Assembly: GCA_002005505.1 (NCBI GenBank)
Contig: KV908445.1
Coordinates: forward strand, 390,766-408,265
Direction: 5' to 3'
From: Botryococcus braunii
Lineage: Eukaryota > Chlorophyta > Trebouxiophyceae
Length of the DNA stretch: 17,500 nt
Below the pieces are notes generated by a model, which ran no database searches, was not told the DNA's origin, and worked only from the letters and a program-made list of their open reading frames with translations. The position numbers and the translations under genes were made by a program. Positions 1 through 8,642 of this stretch are shown piece after piece. Position 1 is the stretch's first letter. Each line of letters starts with the position of its first letter.

Positions 1-989
<989 letters not shown>

Positions 990-993
<4 letters not shown>

Positions 994-1824
994 CTCATTA
1001 TACCCTTGGGAACATTTTTTTTTTTTGTTATGGAGATTTTTTCTTTGGGGAAAAACAAAAGAAAAAAAAGTGGCAGGCAAGGGGCAAGGCTGTGGGAGGG
1101 AGTGCCATCCACCTTCATTAAAGAGTTGGGGGAGGGGGTGGGGGGGAGTTGAGAAGAGGAAGCTGTACAGAGGTCTGGACGGTACAGATCCCCGTGAGTT
1201 AGTCCTCCCTCCCCTGTCACCGTTTGTGCCCTTCTCAAAGTGCCGCGATTCTCTGACACAGATAGCTTTAAGCCACGATAACTATATTTTTCCCAATCCA
1301 TAACAAAGGGACGTCCTTCTCGAGCTTGGAGATCGGGGTTCGCGAAAATCTCGAGATTGGGTTCGCACATACAACAGCCGCGATTCTCTGGCACAGCCGC
1401 GATTCTCTTGGTAAGCCAACGATAACTATATTTTACTACAAAGGACGTCCTTCTCGAGCTTGTGTCTGGAGCTTGTGTCTGGGAGATCGGGGTTCGGGAG
1501 ATTGTGATTGCGAGATTGTGATTGCCACGACGCATCCAGAGATCTCTCTGTCTTGTGTGGAACCGTTTTTTTGTTTCTTTTCTTGTTGGTTGGGGACTGT
1601 TTGTGGGAGGACTGTTTGTGGAGGATTGTTTTTTCCTCTTGTTGCGGGGATTCTGGGCTCGCGGAGGCCGATCATCCCCGCGAGATCTCTCGGAGAGTTC
1701 TTTGGCTGGAGAGAGAGAGATCTCTCCTAAGTTCGTTCTTGTCTTGTTTCTTTCTTTCTTGTTGGGTGTCTTTCTTTCTTTTTGATTCGCGTCTTTTCTT
1801 TTCCGGGTGTGAGTGGGGGCGTAA
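990..1824. other. Non-coding stretch with nested short duplications
   Basis: No gene is supported. The stretch has a T-run near 1014-1026 and an imperfect duplication of about 135 bp. The block starting GCCGCGATTCTCTG at 1242 recurs at 1377 and, partly, at 1396. Each copy continues with ACGATAACTATATTTT and GGACGTCCTTCTCGAGCTTG. The second copy holds smaller doublets (AGCTTGTGTCTGG twice, GAGATTGTGATTGC twice) near 1458-1525. From 1540 to 1824 the sequence is T-rich and low in complexity, with TTTCTTTC runs. Open frames here look like chance. Confidence 0.6.
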
Positions 1825-2094
1825 TTGACGGTCCGGGAGCGGGGCGCTGACGGTCAGGCGCCGGCGCCCGGGCGGTCCCCAGGCGCTCCGAAGTCCGGGG
1901 ATTCCAAGGGAAAGGATGAGGAGGGCAGGCCTTGTGACGTGTGCGGCCTGCACACGTCAGCGGGCGCCCGCAAGGGAAGTAATGGATTAGACAGGCTCAC
2001 CAACTACCAAATGTCTGCATATGCCCACGGACGCAACCCCACTGACGGGAAGTACACATGGCCCAAACCACGGTACACATTTTGGGGCTTATGA
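1825..2094 (+). other. GC-rich island with an 89-codon open frame, coding status doubtful
   Basis: GC content rises sharply at about 1825-1975 compared with the T-rich flank. An open frame crosses it but begins at a TTG, with no ATG in a clear context. The predicted peptide has a Cys-x-x-Cys-Gly-Leu-His stretch that could suggest a small zinc site, but I recognise no family. The segment could be an exon or a relic of a mobile element. Equally it could be a regulatory island, since it contains the hairpin at 1935-1959. I do not call a gene. Confidence 0.2.
1935..1971. promoter_or_regulatory. Perfect 10-bp inverted repeat with TGACGTGT core, followed by a 12-bp palindrome
   Basis: TGACGTGTGC (1935-1944), a five-base spacer GGCCT, then its exact reverse complement GCACACGTCA (1950-1959). 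Immediately after comes the palindrome GCGGGCGCCCGC (1960-1971). TGACGTGT/ACACGTCA contains the ACGT core bound by plant bZIP factors. That role is inferred from the motif only. Confidence 0.4.
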
Positions 2095-2722
2095 TGGGAC
2101 AGAGGATGCTATGCACTTGCTGGAGTGGTTTTTTACAGGCCGCCGTTCCTGTCAAGCCAATCTAAGCAGTTATCGTCATTTTGCTATGTCAACAGTGGAT
2201 TGCCCCCAGCACACGACTTTGCAGAAATGGTTCCCTCGGGTTTCTCACACCCCCCCCCCCTTTTTGTCTTGGGCCCCTAGATTTCGCGTACCCGCATGCA
2301 CCATTTATTGTGTTGTTTGTCGCGGTTAGGATAGGCTTCACTCTTTCTTCTAAATGGTTTTTCAAATGCCCAAGTGTTTCCTATTATGACACGAACACAT
2401 CGAAGTTTCCTGTATGCATGTAAACGGGACCTTCTGGGCATGGTCTGCCAACATCTGCCACCAGGAGTCCCACCCAAACATTCAGTCACAACAACGAAAA
2501 CATTAAACTTACGACATAATAGCCCTCATACGTGTATTGTGTAGGAGTGTTGGTAGTAGGTTTTTTCAATATCCGGATACAATGTGTTTGGGGGCCGGGG
2601 GGGGGGGGGTAATGTACATGTATGTATGGCACCCATGTGACATTACAGGTTCCAAATGTAGGGGGGCCGAAAGTTTTCTCCTGTGCGCCCATAGGTGCAC
2701 AGGTGACCGGATTCAGCCATAG
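2095..2722. other. Non-coding flank of the retrotransposon insertion
   Basis: No gene, RNA gene or clear repeat is supported. The stretch has C-run and G-run homopolymers (about 2250-2260 and 2597-2609) and short open frames without recognisable features. The last bases contain AGAGATC, the left part of the copia target site. Confidence 0.5.
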
Positions 2723-2727
2723 AGATC
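2723..2727. repeat. Left target-site duplication of the copia element (AGATC)
   Basis: AGATC precedes the TGTTGAG start of the 5' LTR and is repeated exactly after the TTTTACA end of the 3' LTR at 11058-11062. Five bases is the normal target duplication for Ty1/copia integrases. Joining the flanks across the element gives the palindrome AGAGATCTCT as the inferred empty site. Confidence 0.9.
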
Positions 2728-2901
2728 TGTTGAGTTCTGAACATTATTATTGAATGCCTTGTGCTTTAAGTGATCTTCAGGTGTGCACTATTCGGATATG
2801 GGTCCATTGAGAACATAAGCTACCTTAAGACACGTTAGGTTGTGGACGATTTCGAACATAAGGTACAATCTGATCTAGATTACGCATTAGTGTGAAAGGA
2901 C

Positions 2902-2909
2902 TATTAAAG
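2902..2909 (+). promoter_or_regulatory. TATA-like box of the LTR promoter
   Basis: TATTAAAG stands upstream of the segment that is later repeated in the 5' LTR. The repeat begins at 2933, about 31 bp downstream, which is the usual spacing from TATA box to transcription start. The same motif occurs at 10864-10871 in the 3' LTR. The start site itself is inferred. Confidence 0.5.
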
Positions 2910-2932
2910 CTGCGATCACCGCATAGTCGAGC

Positions 2933-3065
2933 AACTGGTTTGGAAAGATACTGGGCACATAAGGATGCCAGTCTTGTTCATGCAGTTGCATGTGTCTAAA
3001 GAGCAGACAGTCGTCGAGGACTGTAGCTGGAGAGGCACGAACTTACGACCTGTCTGCTTGCTTAC
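2933..3065 (+). repeat. R-U5-like segment, first copy (second copy at 3265-3395)
   Basis: The 133-bp block AACTGGTTTGG...TTGCTTAC recurs at 3265-3395, differing there by a two-base deletion. Just past its end the copies read AGG (first copy and 3' LTR) against CGT (second copy). The first copy is identical to the 3' LTR at 10895-11027, so the second copy is the more diverged. Each copy has a short potential hairpin, ACAGTC...GACTGT. Confidence 0.85.
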
Positions 3066-3143
3066 AGGTGCGGTAACGCAGGGTGTGTATTGGTAATGTG
3101 TTCATGTTTGATTGCTTGTTTGTAAGTGAACCATCTTAGTGTA

Positions 3144-3185
3144 CAATCAAGTCTCCCAAACAGCTAAGGGACGGAGTCTTGATTG
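3144..3185. other. Inverted repeat in the extra LTR segment
   Basis: CAATCAAGTCTCC (3144-3156) faces GGAGTCTTGATTG (3173-3185). They are reverse complements except at one position, with a 16-base spacer. The hairpin lies in the 196-bp piece found only in the 5' LTR. Function unknown. Confidence 0.6.
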
Positions 3186-3408
3186 AGTATAGGAAGGTAC
3201 TTGCTTTCAGCCGTCGGGAGCTTATCCGTGTGTAGATGCTCATTGACAGATCAACGTGTAACGGAACTGGTTTGGAAAGATACTGGGCACATAAGGATGC
3301 CAGTCTTGTTCATGCAGTTGCATGTGTCTAGAGCAGACAGTCGTCGAGGACTGTAGCTGGAGAGGCACGAACTTACGACCTGTCTGCTTGCTTACCGTAT
3401 ACGCCACT

Positions 3409-3435
3409 GCCCATAACCTTTTACAGGTTATGGGC
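3409..3435 (+). other. Perfect hairpin joining the end of U5 to the primer-binding site
   Basis: GCCCATAACC (3409-3418), loop TTTTACA (3419-3425), then GGTTATGGGC (3426-3435). The ten-base stem is exact, and the loop is the last seven bases of the LTR. The left arm has the same sequence as the anticodon region of the presumed primer tRNA, so the RNA could fold back and mask its own primer-binding site. The left arm is kept in the 3' LTR at 11041-11050. Confidence 0.8.
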
Positions 3436-3457
3436 CCACGCCCTTCCAGCTGAGCCA
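3426..3457 (+). other. Primer-binding site, half-tRNA type (initiator tRNA-Met)
   Basis: The site starts directly after the 5' LTR. The first 14 bases, GGTTATGGGCCCAC, are the reverse complement of the anticodon stem-loop of eukaryotic initiator tRNA-Met (GUGGGCCCAUAACC, from memory). The next bases match the D-arm side imperfectly, apparently with one base missing. Primers that anneal through the anticodon region rather than the 3' CCA end are known from Drosophila copia and yeast Ty5, which use a cleaved tRNA-iMet half. Priming by a tRNA half is therefore inferred here. Confidence 0.7.
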
Positions 3458-3599
3458 AGGGCAGAGAGGAGTGCATGGGATCATCGGATGCATCTGTACT
3501 GGGTTTTCCATGGACTCGCCTGACGGCAAGAAGAAGTAAAAAGGAACAACTGGATATTCACTCAGAAGGCCTACCTACAGAGTTTTCAATCTCTTGGGA

Positions 3600-3638
<39 letters not shown>

Positions 3639-3865
3639 CTTCGTGAAGTGACCTTAGATTATCACCCGTCGTCGTTATCGTGAGACCGTCAGTAGGTCCG
3701 GGTGGTCAGGCGATTGAATTGCTGAAGAATATTTTGCACATTTTGCATAAGGTTACATGCTAGACCTCGCAAGGGTGGAATACTTGAAAGTGCTGTGGTG
3801 TACGCCGGAAGGTTATGCTTAAATCAGCTGTGTCAGGCTGAACGCTGTGAGAGGAAGTGAAGTGT
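3458..3865 (+). other. Untranslated leader of the copia element, with a 37-T run
   Basis: About 400 bp separate the primer-binding site from the first gag ATG. No gene is seen. A run of 37 T occupies 3602-3638, flanked by GGGAAG and CTTCGTGAAG. On the minus strand this is a poly(A), as would be left by a retroposed minus-strand insert, but I found no duplication around a candidate insert. Replication slippage is the simpler explanation. A packaging signal would be expected in this leader but cannot be recognised. Confidence 0.5.
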
Positions 3866-5130
3866 ATGACCAGACCTCAAACTCGTTCTCAAAGCAAGGT
3901 TTCTGAAAGTAATCCCAGCAGTACACAGACTATGGCAACGCCAGCAGGAGGCAGCACAGCCTCCTCAGGAGCTGGACAGTCAGGACAGACCACTGGAGGC
4001 ACTGCAGCCAGCTCGTATGCATACACGTTGAACTCCTCCAATCCCAAGATGTCTACGCAGCGAAGGCTGATCGCACTAATTTCAGGGCCTGGCGTGAAGA
4101 GCTGGAGTCCTGCGCAATGCAAAGAGGAGCTATGGGAGCGTTGGAGACAGCCATGCCTAAGACTGCAGAGAACGCAGCAGTAAAACATTTCATTTTGCAG
4201 TCTGTCCCGCCCATGTGGCAGGACGAAGTCAAACAGCGGGGGAGCGCTTTTGACTTCATTTAGTGGATGGCAGACCGCTGCACTGGAGGGAAGGACAGGG
4301 AAATAAACGAGAAGTGGATCAAGGGGCTCAAACAAGGCATGGTGAAGGGAGAGACAGTGCAAGAATGGTGCCACCGAGTCATCAGTATTGCCGTCTCCCT
4401 GGAGGCCAATAACCATCAGCTGGGCGACCGCCAGATCTGCAGGTATATGTATAAGGGGCTACCTGCAGTCTTGCAGAACGACGCTTGGGCAATTACCTCC
4501 GCCAAGTCAGACCCCTACAACATGCTGGAGACGATCCTCACTGCCATTGAGAACTTGGAGTACCAAGATATCCCGTTGACAGAGTCAGTGCAAGTCACAG
4601 CATCAGCTGCAGCAGTTGTGGCAGCAGCAACAGCAGCCGTGCCAGCTCAGGGTGGAATCCCTGGGCCTCCCCAAGGCGCTGGAGCTGCACCGGGCGCTGG
4701 AGCAGCACCAAGAGTGGGAGCTGGAGCACCTGCTGATGGTCAGGCCCCCTATGGCCCTTCTACTCACAACGCTGGAGGCAGGGGGCGAGGGTCTGGACGT
4801 GGCAGGAGGCCAAAGGAGGAACTGGCGTGTCGCTTCTGCAACAGGACGGGACATTTCTGGAGGGAGTGCCTGGATCTGAAGAGGCTGCAAGCTCTACATG
4901 GCACAATGCAAGCTGCAAGTGCGGGCCCAGCTGCGTGGTGGGGCACTGGAGCTCCTCAGCAACAAGCCAGCTGGTGGGATGCTGGCCAATCCAGAGGAGG
5001 CCCTCCCGTGTCAACCTTACATGCTCATGGATCTGTGTCCACTATCTTCCCCTTCTTCCCAGGCTGGCATCTCCCACCACCACCTCCTCCAGGTGCTGGT
5101 GAGTCTATGTTCGTCTCGTTGAATGTGCTT
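3866..5130 (+). pseudogene. gag: copia gag region (capsid and nucleocapsid), broken
   Basis: Gag forms the particle that packages element RNA. The likely start is the ATG at 3866; the first ~70 residues are rich in Ser, Thr, Gln and Gly. Near 4050-4080 the frame shifts by one, after which a capsid-like stretch with FRAWREELE is read from 4081. A TAG at 4261-4263 then interrupts it, where a single substitution in a Glu codon is likely. The frame continues with an alpha-helical capsid-like section, a Gly/Ala/Pro-rich linker at about 4600-4800, and a canonical CX2CX4HX4C zinc knuckle at 4828-4869 (CRFCNRTGHFWREC) for RNA binding. The order and knuckle agree with copia Gag. The two breaks make this copy unable to produce full-length Gag. 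The border with protease is approximate. Confidence 0.85.
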
Positions 5131-5560
5131 ACCCCTACGTCTCATGGGGCTTGCAGTACCTCGTCGCTGATAGATAGTGGTGCATCGGTGCACCTTGTAA
5201 ATGATCTGTCGTTACTACACAACCCAGTCATGCATGCCCAACCCCTCCCTCTTCACTTTGCCACTTCTGACGCCAAAGGAGGGATAGTTGCAACTGGGTT
5301 TGTGTGTCTGGTCAATGCCAGACAAGAGGTGTTTTGGCTGCATAATGTGCAGTGTGTGCCCACTGCACACACTAATCTGATTTCTGTCACAGGAGCCATT
5401 CAGGATGGAGCATCATTCCTCACTGACAGTGCAGATGGGTACACGACCATGAAAGGCCTAGCAGGCTGGTCTGGTCAGATAGCCAGAGAGCGAGGGCTGT
5501 TTCTTTTAGAATGGGTGTGTCCAGTCAAGAGGCAGCATGCTGCGCAGCCACAGTCCAGTC
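5131..5560 (+). pseudogene. copia aspartic protease domain
   Basis: The retroviral-type protease cuts the polyprotein and works as a homodimer. The active-site motif Asp-Ser-Gly-Ala is seen as LIDSGASVH, with the catalytic Asp codon at 5173-5175. A hydrophobic strand and the later stretch LHNVQCVPTAHTNLISV are typical of copia protease followed by the pre-integrase region. The domain is read in the same frame as the second half of gag, with no stop inside it, so it is intact as far as sequence shows. It depends on the broken upstream frame for expression. Borders are estimated from motifs. Confidence 0.85.
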
Positions 5561-6482
5561 CTCATGTTGCCTCGTATCATGCTAGGAAAGGACACGTGTG
5601 TATAGATAGACTACTGTGGCATGCAAGGTTGGGTCATCCTGGGGTTAAGAGTATGACAAGGTTGGACAACGAAGATCTGGTAGCTGGGATCCATGTGTCC
5701 CTTGCTCCATGCTCAGAGTGTCCTCCCCAGTGTGAGTCATGTATACAAGGGAAACATTCTCGCCCCCCTTTCCAGCTTCATCTAGACCTGCAGAGAGTGT
5801 GTTAGATCGAGTGCACGTGGATACTGTGGGGCCCATTTCACCAGCTGCCATCACGGGAGAGCGTTTTTGGGTTACTGTGGCTGATGAAAAATCCCATGCG
5901 ATAGCCTCATTGGCAGTGAAGTCGAAAGAAGCCATTCCCAAGGCCCTCATTGAGCTCTTGAAGTACTGGCAGACATTTCATGAGGAAGTGGTGAAGTGTG
6001 TGAGATCTGATAGAGGGACATAATTTCTGAATCAGCAGTTCAAAGAATTTTGTGCTCAGTAGGGCACTAAAATGGAGACCTCAGCTCCATCCACGCCTCA
6101 GCAAAATGGACTTGTTGAGCGCATGAATCGGACTCTGAAGGAGCGCACAAGGACCCTGTTGTTGCACGCTGCAGCAGACCCTTCCTTATGGAAGGAGGCA
6201 CTGGAGTCTGCCACCCTGCTTTACAACGTGGGCCCCACCACAGGCAGGCCTCTGACCCCTACTGAGATGTTCTATGGGGTAAAGCCTGATGTTGCTTCCT
6301 TGCGCACATGGGGTTGTGTGGCACATGTTCACATTCCCCCATGTCAGCGGTCTGTATTTGGACCAAAGACCATTCCAGGCATGTTCACTGGGTATTGCCC
6401 ACAGTCTAAGGCCTATAGAGTGTACGTAGGCAATGGTGTATGGAAAGAGAGCAGGGACGTTACAAAAACTCTGAGCATTTGA
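5561..6482 (+). pseudogene. copia integrase (HHCC finger and DDE core), broken
   Basis: Integrase joins element cDNA to the host chromosome. The zinc-binding HHCC region is visible: His codons at 5620 and 5635 (WHARLGHPGV), then Cys pairs ending in CESCIQGKH near 5745. In the C6 run near 5761-5768 the frame shifts, most simply by loss of one C, and the core continues in the next frame. The catalytic triad is present: Asp at 5820, Asp at 6009 and Glu at 6117, the last two separated by 35 residues as in the DD35E family. The core is cut by TAA at 6021-6023 and TAG at 6060-6062, both where copia integrases normally continue. TGA at 6480-6482 ends the frame after the conserved GYCPQSKAYRVY region. 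The protein cannot be made whole. Confidence 0.9.
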
Positions 6483-7540
6483 GAGGGGGGGGAGAGAGTG
6501 GGTATGTCTAAGGTGCAACCTGGATCCCCTCAATGGCTCTCAGGAGCGTCCTCGCATGGCAGGGGAGGCAATTCCAATGTCCCCAGCTCACCAACCGCCA
6601 TTCCCGTGAATTTTTGGGAAGCAGAGGATGACCCAGTGGTGGAGTGCAAGCCCACTGGATTTCCTGCTACCACTGCCAGCAATCCAGAGGATCACAGCAG
6701 GCTGAGGAGCTCAGTCGGACCTGTGGCTGGAGCCCCCAGGAGCCAGGATGGTTCCCCTGCCACCTCAGGGACCTCACAGCAGTCTTGGTCAGTGCTGGGA
6801 CATCTTCAAAATTTAGCTCGGGGGGGTGCTGAAGCGCAATCGCAACTGGACAAACTGCAGAAGATGCAGGAGGGGGACAGGTTCCAGGGGAAGTCTCAAA
6901 ATAGACTTCCCCCAGGAACCACCCTCACAAGGGATCAGCGTTATGAATGGCACCAGGCTAGGAGGGACTCAGTAGGGGTCCCCATGCATGACCCTGGCTC
7001 AGGCCAGGTACTTGTGAGTGAGCCACCCTTGGTAGGTCTCCCTGATTTGCAGAGGCAGGTTGAGACAGGGGAGGCTATGCTTGGAGAGGATGTTAGCGAG
7101 GAGAGTAGTGGGCTAGAAGTGCCAACAACAGGGGAAGCACGTAGCCAAGTTGAGCTGGGAGCCAATCATGCTTATGGGGTGCAGCCTGACACAATAGGCG
7201 CAGCTCAGGAAAGTCAGAGTAGTGTACCTAAGTGTGAGTCCAGGAGAGAGAGAGAGAGCTGCTGCTTCCACCTGCATTGAGAAAGGTGAGAGATTGTAAT
7301 GTTGGAGCGCATGAGTCTGGCAGTCCAAGAGAGAGAGAGAGAGTTGGGGAGGGCTCTGGCAGTTCTGGCTGTATTGCAAGATCTCAACATAAGGTACAAA
7401 ATGTACCTTATTTTGGGAACCAGGATCAGAGGGATATAAAAGACAACAGTCCCAGGAGTGCTGACAGTACTGCAGAGTCTCAGCATAAGGTACATAATGT
7501 ACCTTATGTCAAGCTGGGAAAGGTTCACGTGCCATCTAAC
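6483..7540 (+). pseudogene. copia integrase C-terminal tail and hinge to reverse transcriptase
   Basis: This low-conservation linker is rich in Ser, Gly, Gln and Pro. It is open from 6483 to the TGA at 7278-7280 in the integrase frame. Reading then passes to another frame that leads into reverse transcriptase. The shift most likely lies in the short GA run at 7242-7258, where the frame encodes Arg-Glu repeats. A second GA run lies at 7329-7345. The end of the hinge contains a doublet, QHKVQNVPY then QHKVHNVPY, about 32 residues apart. It is made by two copies of a DNA block that carry the inverted repeats at 7389-7411 and 7484-7508. No catalytic function is expected. Confidence 0.7.
7389..7508. 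repeat. Two ATAAGGTACA...TGTACCTTAT inverted repeats
   Basis: ATAAGGTACA-AAA-TGTACCTTAT occupies 7389-7411 (ten-base arms). CATAAGGTACA-TAA-TGTACCTTATG occupies 7484-7508 (eleven-base arms). The same core appears in the LTRs: TAAGGTACCTTA at 10778-10789, its one-base variant at 2816-2827, and CATAAGGTACA at 2857-2867 and about 10819-10829. The sharing is direct; its meaning is unknown. Confidence 0.8.
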
Positions 7541-8642
7541 CTGAGGGAAGCCCAATGCTCCCCTCAGTGGGATTTTTGGCAACAAGCAATGAGGGAAGAG
7601 ATGGATTCCCTTGATACCCATGAGGTTCTTGAGTATGTGGACAGACCACATGGACAGAAAGTTATTCATGTCCATTGGATCTTCTCCACTACAAATGATG
7701 CACATGGGAATGTTACTCGCTTTAAAGCGAGGTTGGTTGCCCAAGGGTGTAGACAGATCCCCGGGATAGATGTTGGGGAGGTATTTGCACCCACCAGCAG
7801 CTATGGGGCAAGGAGGGCTGTGCTGGCAGTGGCTGCCACACAGAATCTTGAGATCCACCAAGTGGATATCAAGACGGCTTTTCTCAATGGGGAGTTGGAG
7901 GAAGAGGTCTATGTGACCCAACCACCAGGATTTGAGAATGGCAACACGAGGGTTGTGTGCAAGCTCAGGAAGGCACTATACGGTCTAAAACAAGCCCCCA
8001 CGGGTTGGCACAAGACCTTGAGCGACAAGTTGAGCGTGATGGGGTATAGTGTGTGCAAGAGCGATGCGGGCGTATACATCAGGAGGGCCCTTGATGGTAA
8101 CCTGTCCTTTATTCTTGTTTATGTCGATGATCTTCTCATAGTTGCCAGAGTGGTTGCAGAGATTGAGTGGGGGAAAGAGTTGTTGAAGAAGGACTTCACC
8201 ATCCATGATTTGGGAGAGGTGAATGATTTCCTGGGGTGTCAGGTCCTACGCAATAGAGTTCAGGGCACTATTTCCATGAGTTGCACTCCCAAGATTGATG
8301 CTCCTGTGGAAAAGTTTGGCGTTGCTGATGATGGGCGTGTGGTTGATACCCCCATGTCCAAGGACTTCGTGGCTAGCAGCAGACCCGAGTCCTCAGAGGC
8401 ATGTCACATGGGGCAGGTACCCCACTGCCATCTGGTCATCGATACTGCGAGTTGATTGGATCGTTGCTATATATTGCCAATACGACCCGGCCTGACATTT
8501 CTCAGGCTGTTGGAGTGTTGTCAAGGTATAGAATGACACCCACTACCTCACACTGGAATGAGGCCGTTCGAGTGCTGAAGTACTTGAGAGATACCAGAGA
8601 ATTAGCTCTTACTCTGGGTGGAAAGGGGCCTGAGCTAGAAGG
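7541..8642 (+). pseudogene. copia reverse transcriptase (RVT_2 type), frame broken near its end
   Basis: The enzyme copies element RNA into cDNA. Landmarks in order: WDFWQQAMREEMDSL, the conserved WIFSTT...FKARLVAQG block, motif A with QVDIKTAFLNGELEEEVY (catalytic Asp codon at 7865-7867), KALYGLKQAP, and motif C YVDD at 8120-8131 with both catalytic Asp codons. Then come DFLGCQVLR and the connection towards RNase H. All polymerase catalytic residues are present. Around 8409-8415 the frame shifts in a GGGG run, most simply by loss of one G. The continuation HRYCELIGSLLYIANTTRPD is read in the next frame and ends at 8642, where a LINE has been inserted between the codons for Leu-Glu-Gly and Tyr-Val-Asp-Ala. 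Confidence 0.92.
8637..8642. repeat. Left target-site duplication of the LINE (AGAAGG)
   Basis: AGAAGG at 8637-8642 recurs at 10221-10226. Removing 8643-10226 joins GAGCTAGAAGG to CTATGTTGATGCC and restores the copia reading Leu-Glu-Gly-Tyr-Val-Asp-Ala at the junction. That supports both the duplication and the limits of the insert. At six bases it is short for a LINE, so the borders could move by a few bases. Confidence 0.7.

Larger units (their letters stand above)
2728..3425 (+). repeat. 5' LTR (698 bp, long form with duplicated R-U5-like segment)
   Basis: It begins TGTTGAG and ends TTTTACA. Positions 2728-3068 align without gaps to 10690-11030 of the 3' LTR with two mismatches (one in the TAAGGTACCTTA palindrome near 2819, one near 2886). 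Positions 3399-3425 match 11031-11057 exactly. Between them lie a 196-bp segment absent from the 3' LTR (3069-3264) and a second copy (3265-3395) of 2933-3065. That second copy lacks two bases in the run after GTGTCT. A TATA-like TATTAAAG lies at 2902-2909. Confidence 0.9.

Noticed and set aside
3409..3457. A tRNA gene or tRNA-derived SINE at the U5/primer-binding site
   Set aside because: Only the anticodon-side half is present, in antisense, and its position directly after the LTR fits a primer-binding site.
3602..3638. T run as the tail of a minus-strand SINE insertion
   Set aside because: No duplicated flanks or tRNA-like promoter boxes were found to the right of it; kept only as a finding to check.
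3889..4416. Minus-strand open frame of 175 codons
   Set aside because: Shadow of the copia gag region, which is well supported on the plus strand.
7214..7921. Minus-strand open frame of 235 codons
   Set aside because: Shadow of the integrase-RT hinge and reverse transcriptase.
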